NCBI GenBank assembly: GCA_944474755.1
Contig: OX104119.1
Coordinates: 85,130,896-85,194,895 of the forward strand
Reading direction: 5' to 3'
Origin: Limnoperna fortunei
Lineage: Eukaryota; Mollusca; Bivalvia; Mytilida; Modiolidae
Length of the DNA stretch: 64,000 nt
Shown: positions 33,479-45,096 of the stretch, piece by piece
How the letters are laid out: each line of letters starts with the position of its first letter
How positions within the stretch are numbered: position 1 is the first letter of the stretch
Made by a program: the position numbers and the translations under genes
The notes under the pieces: generated by a model
Database searches by the model: none
What the model saw: only the letters and a program-made list of their open reading frames with translations
Told to the model about the DNA's origin: nothing

Positions 33479-36430
33479 AATAATGTGAAATAATATCATA
33501 ACACGGCGTATAAACTAGTTCTTCATACAGCATTCAAGACAGCAAGATTTCGGGGTTGAAAAATAGAAGAAAAATCTTTAAACTTCGCGTTTGTTTTAAT
33601 GTAATAAAACGCAAAATTGACTCGTTCTTGTCTACTTCTTGTCTTGGCGATCAGTCTCATATAATTTGTTAAAAATTAAACCATGTAGTAGAGTTGATCA
33701 GAGTTATAGTTTGATTGATCCCAAAGTCCAGACTACACGGAGACAAATCTGGTCCTGGTAAATATCTCCATAAAGTTTCTCGGTTTTGGCCAGTATTTAT
33801 TTTGACCACTTGTATAGGAATTTATAGGAATACATGTCAGAGCTGATTAAACTGCTCGCAGGGTTTATTGCATTTACTTATGTTATAATTGAATGAAGGT
33901 AATAACAAAATACCGAACTCTAAGGAATATGTCCAAAAGGACAATGAACAAATCAAGTCCAAGAAAACGGCAACAAATATACAACTACAGCAATGGTCCT
34001 GACTTGGTACAGGTTTTTTCAAAAGAAATGATGGGTTAAACCAGGTTATTTCGTGCCAAACCTCACGCTTCCATTAGTGTAAGTTTGCGTGTTGAAGTAT
34101 TTGTACTACTGTCGTTTACCTCATCTTTACCAAAGCAAAATTCTGATTCTGTAGTTTGCTTGTATTTTATCCACTTACGAGTTATTATCGGTATTAAAAA
34201 GCTGAAATTTTACGGAAATACAAATTTGGATTGGGACAGACACATGCAAAACAGAAACAGGAAGTGGGTTACCCCTACCCAAAAATCTATGGATGCACTC
34301 GCGAGCTCTTTCAAAAGATATAATATCCGAATCTGAAATACATCAATCTGCGCAAAAATGAGCGAATTACATATTGCAGTATGTCTGTGATGTGTCATGA
34401 ATATATATATATGTTTGACATAAAAATCAATTTTGTCTAAATCCAGTCTGAAAACCCTTTTTTTGGTTCTGGCATTTGCAGTCTAAAGGGTAAAACTTTG
34501 AATACAAATCTGTCAATTTTACACTTCAACCAATTAAATTATCAGAATGACATTTTCCAAAACTCTTTAAAAAAAATCTGAAGTGCTTCCGCTACTGATG
34601 ACGTTTTCCCAGAGATAAATATATCCACTCGACTGGTATATTTAAGAGTAGTAATGTTTAAAATTTTGGCTTTATTTTTTAGAGAACGGAAGTCGTTTAA
34701 ACTTCTCTCTCGTTAATCCTGGTGTTTACAAGAAAAACAGATGTCATTGAAATTGCGAATATTTTTATGAATGGAGGAATGTTTTGTTACTTATCAAAAG
34801 CGTGGGAACTTTTCTTCCACGTGTACTATTCACGCCAAAGTGTGACTCAATGCTGTATTGTAAATTACGAAATCTACAAAATCTTTGCGTGCGTAACAAA
34901 TGTTACTGGAAAACCTATCTGTGTAAAAATCAAATGTTTTCTACCTCGTTGCTTTTTGTTGGCGGGATTCATCATTCACCGTTATATTACCGGTGACGTT
35001 TTAAATAATCTTCTCCAGTCGCCATGATACCAGGACAAGAATGGGAATCACAGACGGAAATCTGATTAACGTCAAATAACCAAAATACAAAGTCGTAATC
35101 GGAAACCGCATGTCATTTTACGGAATTTCATCAATGGCGTGTGAAAGATGAAGACAAAATGATAACTGGTACATACCAGATATAAAACTTGTTTTAGCTT
35201 ACCTTCTCTTTAAATACTTATGAACAAAGCTTGAATTTGCAAACTGACAACTATGTATATCAAGTACACTGTATATAAGTAGGGCTGATAAATAAACCTG
35301 AATGAATTTGTAAACCCTTTCTCCTCATTTACTGTTTAAACATAATATAGAAAAACAAAGTAGCCAAGATGCCGAAATAAGACAGTGACTGACGACTGGT
35401 TACCTGTCTAGAAACCAAAACCCAATGGCGGAGCTAGCACACAAACTGGTATAGCAATAATCCAAAAAATACAGATTTCAGTATGGAATTTATTACATAA
35501 GAATAGCCTACACTGTATGTCTGTCGTACAGTTATAATTCTTGTTATTGCATGTACTTGTACTATTACATGAAATTACAATTTTAACTGTATAACTGTAA
35601 ATAGTGAAACAGCCTGTAAAAATCTTTATTAACATGAACATTTGAAAAATCATAAAAATTACAATTCACCAGATATAACTACAATTACAAAAAAACTATA
35701 AAAAAAACAAAATAACTTTAAAATTTCTTTTAAATATAATAAAAGTTTTGTAAAGACGAAGTAGAGTACAAAAACTGCTCTGTCACACAAGAATGAAATT
35801 ACAGACTAAATTTAACATTTTTTGTAAATTTTTGTAATTTTTAGACATTAATCGAAATAATTTCATAGAGAACTTTTTAAAATTTCTTTTAAATTCAGAG
35901 ATTTTTATTTTGTTATTACTTATAACACTGAGTGTCGATATACCAATTTAAAATTGAATTTATTTTTAAATTAATTGCTGTTCTGCAAGCAATTCATAAA
36001 CGTTTCACGTAAAGCCGTGGAACTGTGGTATTTCATTTTATGGAACTAATTAAACAGTTCCTCAAAGACAGAGCACCTGTTTAATACTTATCACGTAACG
36101 TATTTGTAACAATTAAGAAATATTTTGACAAAACAAGACTTGTTTATCTTGAATGATTTTACCCTTTACGTGAAAATTTTTATCTTTATATTGTTTATTT
36201 TTCTTTCTCAGATCAATAGCGAGATTATCGAAACAAAAACTTGATCAGGTTTTATTTATTTAATAAATTCTCATCAAAGATATATAAATCAGAAATTGAA
36301 TATTGCAAATTGTACACCATTCACTCTGACAAATATCTTTTTCTTTCAATCTCGCGTTCCACGTTGTCAGTCAAACTCCATGGGAATTTGCGCGCGAGAC
36401 GAATATCACAATTCCACACTTTTTTGATAC
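33479..36430. other. upstream intergenic region of twist
   Basis: AT-rich. Short overlapping open frames near 34722-35027 and 34085-34336 lack codon bias, domains or splice context and are not called. Any twist enhancers are expected here or in the downstream flank, but none can be identified from one sequence. Confidence 0.35.
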
Positions 36431-36447
36431 GGATAATATAATTTTTG

Positions 36448-36581
36448 ATTGGCAGATAAGTTCTGGGATTTATTACCTATTTACACATACGCCGAACTGC
36501 AGCTACTGTACAAGTGGGCGGAGTGTAATCGTGTAAACAAACAACCATCCCGGCCATCTGGTATAAATGGACGCGCACGTG
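36448..36581 (+). promoter_or_regulatory. twist core promoter: TATA box with upstream motifs
   Basis: TATAAA at 36562-36567 in the context TGGTATAAATGG lies 166 bp before the twist ATG, predicting a start near 36592-36600. Upstream are an inverted CCAAT box (ATTGG, 36448-36452), a GATA-type AGATAAG (36454-36460) and a GC box GGGCGG (36516-36521). An E-box CACGTG (36576-36581) sits just downstream of the TATA box. The motifs are seen; their function is inferred. Confidence 0.55.
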
Positions 36582-36732
36582 CTGAAGTAATAAGTAACAT
36601 TTCTTAGCAATAGCAGACGACTAAAATCGTAGAACTTTTCATTTTTTGTCGTTATAACCTGCAGGTAAGCTGTGGGAGACACATTTACAGAGAAGAACTC
36701 TTTTAAGTAATTTTTACAAATTAACGAACTCC

Positions 36733-37323
36733 ATGGTTCTAACGGACTTAACGATGATTCCTCAGCACTGTAAGAATATGTCGGAAGGTAACACGATTTA
36801 CAGTCAGGGAGGAATTCCTTTGATAAAACAGGAGTACCCAGAGGACTTGTCAGATCACCTAGAAATGGATTTGACTAAAGTTAAAAAGAAATCTCGAAAA
36901 AGAACATACAGCAAGACTTTCGATTCCGTGTCTGAAGCTTCGTCACATGAAAATTCTAACGACAGTTTAACGTGCAGTAGTGGTGAAAACGGAAAAAAGA
37001 AGAAAAAGGGACAGAGTTTTGAAGAGATTCATACACAGAGAGTACTGGCCAATGTTCGCGAACGACAAAGGACTCAAAGTCTCAACGAAGCATTTTCACA
37101 GTTGAGGACCATTATACCTACACTACCATCAGACAAACTCAGTAAAATACAGACCCTAAAGTTGGCTTCACGTTATATCGACTTTTTATATCAAGTTCTA
37201 AGGACAGATGACAACTGTGATAAAAATAAAGCGACAAGTTGTAGTTACGTAGAAGATGAAAGACTGAGCTATGCATTTTCTGTGTGGCGTATGGAAGGAG
37301 CATGGGCGATGCCGGGACACTGA
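36733..37323 (+). CDS. twist: Twist-family bHLH transcription factor
   Basis: Nuclear transcription factor that binds E-boxes (CANNTG) as homo- or heterodimers with E proteins; in bilaterians it acts in mesoderm specification and mesenchyme. It is 196 aa in one coding exon, close to vertebrate Twist1 (about 200 aa). Visible parts: an acidic N-terminus with IKQE (31-34, a SUMO-consensus form); two basic stretches KKKSRKR (51-57) and KKKKKG (88-93), likely nuclear localisation signals; a Ser-rich linker; the bHLH at about 102-157, with basic region [16 protein letters not shown], then [15 protein letters not shown] and [15 protein letters not shown]; and the C-terminal WR motif (178-192, [16 protein letters not shown]), which is diagnostic for Twist. 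The start is fixed by an in-frame TAA at 36655-36657 with no ATG between. No intron interrupts the coding region. bHLH plus WR motif makes this twist rather than Hand, Paraxis or Scleraxis. Confidence 0.97.
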   Translation: MVLTDLTMIPQHCKNMSEGNTIYSQGGIPLIKQEYPEDLSDHLEMDLTKVKKKSRKRTYSKTFDSVSEASSHENSNDSLTCSSGENGKKKKKGQSFEEIHTQRVLANVRERQRTQSLNEAFSQLRTIIPTLPSDKLSKIQTLKLASRYIDFLYQVLRTDDNCDKNKATSCSYVEDERLSYAFSVWRMEGAWAMPGH

Positions 37324-39139
37324 GTCTGCTTTTATTACATTCTTTGGTTAGTATTTCTTGTTAATTCTTAAGTTATTTTTTTTTTTGAATGAATGAATAT
37401 ATATATAATTAACATGTTTTTGTCCACTAAATATATGTTTGTGTACAAATAGTCTTTTAACTGAACTTAAATTCGAAAGAAGTCAATAATGGTCAGTAAA
37501 ATAATTATGTTGAAGAGTCCAGTAATGGTCAGTCAAATAAATATGTTGACGAGTCCATACTGACCATAATAACATGTCAGGAGTTTATCAAAGAAACTAG
37601 GTTTTAATAAATAAGAAATTGTTCCAAACAAATAATAACTGATGAATAAATAAATTCTAATTTACTGGTCCTTAAACTCTTAATAAATGTCCTTAATATA
37701 TATGTAACGTTAAATGTGCATTATAACAGACCCAATTTAAATATAAAATATCGCAGATTTTTTTTAATTTGTCTACACGAAGTCGAGTCCAAACTTTAAA
37801 ATAAATAGAAAAATTCTAATTCAAATACAAAAATCATTCAAAGTAAATAAAATATTTCATTATATGTAAGCAAACCACTATCAAATTTTGTTCGAAATTA
37901 AACAGAAAAAACTTCGCATGTCTTTGGAATGAAGCGCTGTTTTCCTTCTTAAATAAATATTTTTATAACAGCCTTGGAATATTTTAGTGTCAATTTCTGA
38001 AGTTTAACCTCTGTTTGACCAGAGAGTATCTAAACGTGCCATGATTTATCTGAAGAAATGGACCGGTATCTCCCAAAGCAGGGTTGAAAGATGTGAGATT
38101 TTATCAAAAATATGATTTATATCATAAAAATGATAATCCATAATAAAAACTGAAAGGAAATGACGTTTTAATATCCATACTAAAATGATATTTTATGACT
38201 AATTTTTGACATATTTAAATTATTATTTAATTTTATTAGAACCTTTACTACATAAATTTACAACCATTATTTTCCACTGTTATCTACATTAGCTACTAAT
38301 TACTGGTTTATATAACGTAATATCTAACATTGATGCGTCAGTAAATATGCCCTATAGAAATATTCAGCATCATTCGTTATCTAAAAATTGTTATATATTA
38401 ATTATTTAATCGTAAATAATTTGCATAAAGCAACAAATTAATTAGAAATTAAAAAGAAATTACCCCTCCCATGTAAGTTGGAGATTTATAAACAACAGAA
38501 GTGTTTAATAATATTTATTGCAGATTTAGGAATAAAAAACATGGTCAATATGTAGATAACTGAGTGTGTCGGGTTTATTTAGGGACACAAAAAATCTTAC
38601 GAGTTAAAAGGCTGAAAATAAGTATCGTAAAAAAAACAAAAACAAACCCCCCCCCCCCAAATTTAAGTATACTTTTTTATTTTTGTCTATTGGCCTTAAT
38701 TTTTTCTACTGCTTAAAAATCGTCCTTTTTCATAAACACACTTTGTTAATTACTTGTAAAATATTTTACGCTTCTTAGTAGCAAGAGCAAAAAAAAAGAT
38801 TTTTGTGTCTTACAGTAATCTCTTAGCTGTACAGTAATTCACCACCTCTATAATCCTAAAACTAATAAGCTTTACATGACAGAAGCTCTTTGTTCTTAGA
38901 ATGACAAAGTAAGCGCTATTCTCTGTAGAATATCAACGTAAACGAAATATATTGTACGATTAATTCTGTTTGACAGATGTATCATTTACGGTTGATCTGA
39001 AGACCAGATAACGTGATTGATCGTTAGATGCAGTAACCTAGTTTTATGAATGATAGTACCGCTGGGTGTAAATAAGTTCTTAATAAATATAGTTAAAATA
39101 TAGAAATTAATTAAGTAATGTTCAATCTGATTACAGTAT
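37324..39139. other. twist 3' UTR and downstream intergenic
   Basis: Candidate poly(A) signals AATAAA lie at 37536-37541 and 37606-37611. A 45-bp imperfect duplication with AATGGTCAGT(A/C)AAATAA and a nearby inverted TACTGACCAT lies at 37480-37572. The rest is AT-rich, with a poly-C run near 38646. No further exon is seen. Confidence 0.45.
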
Positions 39140-39222
39140 AATATTTCCCTTGCTCCCCCTTTTTGCTATGTCGCTGCGTTGTAAGGGGCGACATAGCAAA
39201 ATGAAGGTGCAAGTGAAATATT
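39140..39222. repeat. 83-nt near-perfect hairpin, 1.8 kb downstream of twist
   Basis: 35-bp arms (39140-39174 and 39188-39222) pair with 30 of 35 matches, no bulges and a 13-nt loop. The left arm ends TTTTGCTATGTCGC and the right arm begins GCGACATAGCAAAA. Size and shape suit either a tiny MITE or a miRNA-like precursor. Nothing here decides between them. Confidence 0.8.
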
Positions 39223-42200
39223 AAAATTGTATTTGTTTGAGTACTGTTATCCTGTCTTGTTGTTTAAATACGTCCACGAGTAAGGTTTAGTTAAAAAAAA
39301 AATCATATAATATAACCTGACCCATGTGGAACAATTAGAAAAACGTAATGCATGACAATAAATGTATGAAATGAAGCTGACTGTAGTAGGACTGGGGTAG
39401 CTGGTGACCTTAGTTTACTCGTCCGTTTTTATGGTAGACAAAATTGTTTGTAAGATGCTGCAAAATAAAAATCCCAAAATTATTGTCTTCAATAATCCTG
39501 ATTTAGGAGAGTATTATTCATGCATTTTATAAATAAATTGTAATGCCTTTTTTTAAATATTACTTGCGATTTATTAAATAATCAATTAAAAATATACAAA
39601 AACAGCACTTAAACATAAAACTAACAATTTTATTTATACACATTAATTAAACGAACGTAGTCAAATGGACCGTAAATGGTCTTGTATATTTAGACAAAGG
39701 TTCGAGTGAGCGAGCATGGTGGCAAACCATTTTAAGCTATCGTCAAGCAGGCTTGAAAATATTAACAGACACCGGCGTAGATAGAAAGCTTGAAATTTTT
39801 TTAGATTTATATTTTGTACTAAATTAAAGACGGATCTTTCTCATGCACATTAAAACTCCTGTATACCTCCTGTTTATGAAGTAGACGTTACTAGTACTGC
39901 ATGAGAATTTAGTTTTCAATTATTTTCGTACTACTATGTAACGTTTGTTGTAGAAATGTAAACACTTATTCTTTATTACTTTTTAACATACAATTGACGA
40001 GATTCATTACCAGAGGAACAAGTAGGCCATCTTAGAGTTGATTTCCTCTACATCATCAACCGTGTATTCGTAAGACATGAAAGGAAATTATTTTTACATT
40101 TTTCAAGCATTTTCTTTGGCATTTTCTTCTCAAGTTCTTAAGTGTCGTGACGCTCTTTGCAACGAAGACACTCAGCCATCTGCCAAAAACATCAAATCGA
40201 GGACGAACATTTGTTATTAGAATAATAATTACTCTGACAAAACACATCACTCTCCGTTTTTATCATTACACTGATGCATTTCAAATTCCTCATCGTCTTG
40301 TAATGGCACAGACTCTATATCCATCAATTAACAATCGCACAATAATGGCGGATGAAACGAGCACACCGTGCGAGATCTTATACCGCTTTTAAGAAGCAAT
40401 ATAATTAATGCGTCAGTGTAGTAAAACTTGTTTTCGAAAATTAGAAAAAAATAATTCTTTTGGAAAGAAATCATTTATATGGGTTTGAGATCTTCATTAA
40501 TCCATTTCGTGTATACATCAAAATAGATATATAGAACACCTTAATTAAATGTCTGCTACTGACGCAAGCGCACTTTTTAAATGACATTAGGGTTGGTGGA
40601 TATTTCAACAAGAAAATTAAGTTGAAAGCAAAGCAAACAAACACATGCTATTCTCCTTAGTTTTTGAGGACACTTAAAGTTGCCAGTATGTACGCTATTG
40701 ATCTATGCATTGGATTCGTGTATGTGAAGAAAATACATTGTCATGGAAACAGCATGAAAAACAATAGAAGAGTGTTATTTGGCTTTTCTCGGAAAAAATA
40801 GTACATAAAAAACTAGTTACTTTGTAATGGGGAGACTGAGATTTCAAAACAAATTTGTTATTTGCAGTCTGATGTTTACAAAATTATTCCATTGTCCTCT
40901 TTCACCATTCGCTATACTAATTTTGAAAGAAATATTCGTCGATTTTCGAGATAAAAAGAATTTTGTGTAGACAATTACTTTCAAAATGTCAGCCCCTCCA
41001 CCGATAAAAAAATGGTTGGTCCTCAATACATTTTGTGAAACTGCGTCATTGAACAAGAGGAATTTTATACTCCAATGACACATTAGCGCCGTCTACGTGA
41101 TCAAACTAGAACTACATTTATCGGAAATAAATTTCATTACATTTTAGAATGACAACTTCTCAAAGATCAAAGACAAAACATATTGTTATTTAAATGCAAA
41201 TGTTCAAAATATAAATATTAATCTGTAAAGAAAATACTTTACAAAAATTGTGTACATATCAAACTTGTGAACCTTTATTTGAATTATTGTTGTTTGCTGT
41301 GCTATTTCACGTATGCCTACTTTATCTATTACACATGTTATTTTCTCTATAACTATGTACTTATTTACGAAAATAAAGAAACTTTATGGCTACCATCATT
41401 ATGTATATTTGTGTTTTCATTTCAGATTTTGACGAGGACATTGTTTTTTGTCTCCAATCTTTATGTAATGGCGAACAAGTTGTCATAACCACGGACCAAA
41501 AGTCAACGTTACACCTGTATTTTCATTGATGGCGTGTGTGTATCATTGGTTGTCAAGACGATGTGCAGGCAGAGTGCAGCACCCACTACCAAAAAATAGT
41601 CCGTTTGACACTCGGAAATCCATATGCTTATGTTTATCGTTTCTACACGTCAGATATAGAAAACTATGCATTGTATGTTTCAACGAATTATTAGTGCGTG
41701 ATTGTAATACCGGCACAATGTGTCCAAGAAATTGACCTTTGACCAATTCCTATCCCAACGACCAAACCATGAACATCAACTTCCTGTCTCATGTGTGCGC
41801 ACGCGTTCATTGAATGAAATCATTATTTTGTTGTTAGACTTTATAATTAATCATTTTATTTATGATGAAAATTAATCCCTTTATTGTTTTATTATAAAAT
41901 TGAAGGTTTTGTATAATTTATTTTTAATACAGATATAAAAATAATACCGGTTTTGTTGTAGAAGAACGCCCTCTGTCCTTATATATGATATGAACTACAT
42001 TTTCTGTACAGTGTAGAAGTTCTGCTTCTCTGACTTAACATGAGCAGGGAAACAATGCGAACGTTGTGTAATTGGTGGTCCATAAATGTTAAAATATAGC
42101 ACTTTGGTGCGAAATCGTAACTTACATCTTGAACATTTAAACTATGATTCCGTTGGATCTTTTTGTAAAAATGTAAATATATACACGTTTCCGTTTGCTC

Positions 42201-42830
42201 TATAAAAACAGGGAACCATTTTCTCAATATTAAACCGTAGTTACTGTAATTTTAGAGTCATATTGGTGCAATATATGTACTTTGCCAATGGTTGAAAAAC
42301 CAAAAGTTTAAAACGCACTGCATGGGAGAAAGTAATGTCAGGTTATAAATAAAGTGATATGTGTTAGTGTGACACACAAGTAGAGGGCAATATCACACAT
42401 CTATAAACACACAAGTACAGGGCAATATCATACAACTTTTTATTTAAAAAATCACATACACTTACAAAGAGACTTGTTTTCTTCAACGTAAACAGGTGAA
42501 AATACGTACATGAAATATATGATTTTCCGTGTTATTTTGGTACGATGAGGTGCACACATGCATTTCGTAAAAACTTAAGTATACAGACCGTGAAATTTTC
42601 CTTGAAATCAACATATAACACAGACTATAAAACTAATTTGTTAATGAGTCTGAATACATGTGCCAACTAAACGTAATAATAAAATACTACAGTAAACTGT
42701 ATTACAGAAAAATTACACTGAAAGTAATACACAAAAGTAGCGCATTAATTGCGACATTAAATGATACCCCGCCAGGTTGCATTGTTTTAATATTTATGAA
42801 CATTTTACTAGATAACGAATCAGCCAAAAT
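39223..42830. other. AT-rich intergenic, no gene seen
   Basis: No coding exons, RNA genes or arrays. Small direct repeats occur near 42370-42430 (ACACACAAGTA with AGGGCAATATCA, two copies). Short open frames here have no supporting features. Confidence 0.35.
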
Positions 42831-42839
42831 GAAATGCTG

Positions 42840-43250
42840 AGTTTGAAACAAGTCCATCTCATAAGACAATTTTTACCTTGACCTTGGACCTATAGAAATT
42901 ATTTTCGATTGGTCAACTCAAAAACTACTAATTGGATTGTGTTAAAAATTTAAGGCTTATAGTACGTAACATCTGTGCAAAGAATTAAATAAAACCAGTT
43001 GACGCGTTTTCAAGTTTCATCGGAAACCATCAACGTGATCACCAAAAAAAATTTCAATTTGTGCATGTGGAAAACTAAGAATTGAATTATGCTGAAAATC
43101 GAACTTGATCTTCATTTTATAGTACTAAAGTGTGCAAAGTTTAAAAAAAATCTGTTGACGCGTTTTCAAGTTATCATCTGGAAACCACCATGGCACGGGC
43201 AGACGGACGAACGGATACTCATATCCATGCGAAGGGGTTCAACATAATAC
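42840..43250 (+). mobile_element. dispersed repeat with two diverged internal units
   Basis: Two diverged units share TTGACGCGTTTTCAAGTT (about 43000 and 43155) and GGAAACCA(T/C)CA, ending GGCACGGGCAGACGGACGAA. CAGACGGACG-type ends are typical of dispersed invertebrate repeats. Boundaries are approximate. Confidence 0.5.
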
Positions 43251-43277
43251 CTAATAGTAAAAAAAGCTTAAACTACA

Positions 43278-43352
43278 CTAAACCCACTCTGAACTGTTAA
43301 ACCCACTCTGAACTGTTAAACCCACTCTAAACTGTTAAACCCACTCTGAACC
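43278..43352 (+). repeat. 19-bp tandem repeat, four copies
   Basis: AAACCCACTCTGAACTGTT repeated, the third copy with one change. Confidence 0.9.
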
Positions 43353-43851
43353 TAGATTCACAAATAAAGTAAAATGACATTAAAACGCTAAGGTTAATTT
43401 AATTACCTTTTTATTGACCAATACATGTCTGTGCACATTAGACGTTTTAAATGAGATTTTGTTGGCTATAAAGAGTGGTATATTTTGTTTTTCTTCATAT
43501 TACGCTACTTCAAGTAAGTTTGATAGCAAGAGGACTTTTACTCATTACTACTACAACAAGCGCATAATACACACAATGTCTTTAGCGATGCTTGTGCCAC
43601 ATATATTTGTTAATGTTAATATATTAAGATTTGACCGGCTGTGGACATACTATTTGCAGAAGGGGGGGGGAATACACAACATATAGTCCCCCTAATCAGA
43701 CAATCTTGTGTACTTTTAACACAATGTGTGCGTTATATCTTCATTAGTATCATTACAGCCGTCCAAATCAAACACAACAATCGGACATATTTGACACAGA
43801 TGAAAGATGAAAAAATCTACGCTTTGACAAAAAATAGGTAGAATGAGGATC

Positions 43852-43982
43852 ATGAAAGTCATTCGAACACTTACAAAATAACTCATTAGTGCGTATATAC
43901 TGATGAATGACATTCGAACACTTACAAAGTAACTCATTAGTGCGTATATACTGATAAATGACATTCGAACACAAACAAAACT
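43852..43982 (+). repeat. ~60-bp tandem repeat, about two and a half copies
   Basis: Units contain GACATTCGAACACTTACAAA and CTCATTAGTGCGTATATACT. The array abuts the inverted repeat at 44003-44118. Confidence 0.85.
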
Positions 43983-44002
43983 CACTTCGAGTGTATATTG
44001 AA

Positions 44003-44118
44003 CAGATATATCTAATGAGCTGGATGGTATATATGAAAAAATGCCAGTCGAGTGACGGTAAATTTAGTCTCAAGACTGGCATTTTTGGCATCAGTCCTCC
44101 CAGCTCATTCGATATCTG
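44003..44118. repeat. 116-nt inverted repeat (fold-back)
   Basis: Outer arms CAGATATATCTAATGAGCTGG (44003-44023) and CCAGCTCATTCGATATCTG (44100-44118); inner arms AAAATGCCAGTC (to 44049) and GACTGGCATTTTT (44074-44086). The outer and inner stems are separated by unpaired bases. It could be a MITE or a structured RNA. Confidence 0.75.
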
Positions 44119-44930
44119 TACAAATTTAAACTTCCCAGCAAAATGCATTATTAAATTGTCTTTTAATTTAACTTAACTTGTCTTTAGTGCTTTATTCATA
44201 TGTATTTGTAAATCGCAATGAGTTTTAAAATATTTTAAATGGAATATAATAATGCTAAAATAACTGTTAATTGCTCGAAATATATAAAATTTTCAGACAC
44301 TTTTCTTGAATAGAATGGGTTTATATTCTCTCGGCTATACAATCCATTAAAATGAGGGTATGCTCAACCTCAAATTAAGATACTCTGTGACCACCATTTA
44401 TAATTTTGAATTAAAAAATTCTGAAATAAAAACTAACTATAGCTAAGTTTAAAGGAGATTCATTGACAGGTTAATGTATATGTTCCGGACCTTCTTATAG
44501 TGCATTCCAAACCATGTTATAAATAATCCAGGTAAGTCTAGTACTGAATAATCATACCAACATTCCTTGAGCCATCTGTATCGTAATGTTTTGAACGCTT
44601 TGGCTTTTCGTTTCTTTTGAACCTGGTTAGAAATAAAACGTTCATGTAGATTACTCGAGGAGAAAGTTTATTTGTGAAACTTAAACCACCGTCGATTGTC
44701 GCATACTAAACATATCTCTTTTTCAATCTGTTCAAAGGAAGCATTCCATCTCTGGTAGGAGGTAATGAACCGTTAAGTGTTTTAATCACTCAAGACAAGA
44801 AGTAGTATGCGCAGTCAACAGAATAAAGGAGAGATTTCATTGTAAAATGTACAGTACGAATACTGCTTGAACTTGTCTGAACTATTTGCATTCAATATTG
44901 ACCCCAGCCGTGTACTTGTCTGAACTAGTT
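44119..44930. other. intergenic, no gene seen
   Basis: AT-rich. A 44-bp diverged duplication (CTTGTCTGAACTA with TTGCATTCA/TTACATTCA) lies at about 44871-44955. Otherwise nothing. Confidence 0.35.
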
Positions 44931-44937
44931 ACATTCA

Positions 44938-45096
44938 CTATTGACCACAGACGTGTCAACACTTGGGTTGGAGTTCGTGCCCTCAGTTCGATTCTAAAGT
45001 TTATTGACAATAAATTGCCAGTTTTCCAGTCGAAGGTAAGGGGTTTCTTCGCTGGTACTACGTGTTTCTTCCCCGCACCCTTAAAAAACCTACACA
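44938..45096 (+). mobile_element. degenerate SINE
   Basis: GTCAACACTTGGGTTGGAGT and CAGTTCGATTCTAA resemble a decayed tRNA-type head with box B. AGTTTTCCAGTCGAAGG and ACTACGTGTTTCTTCCCC match the conserved core also seen at 63540-63590. Confidence 0.5.

Noticed and set aside
34722..35027. 101-codon + strand open frame upstream of twist
   Set aside because: Overlaps another open frame in a different phase, no family features, and a typical chance frame in AT-rich DNA.
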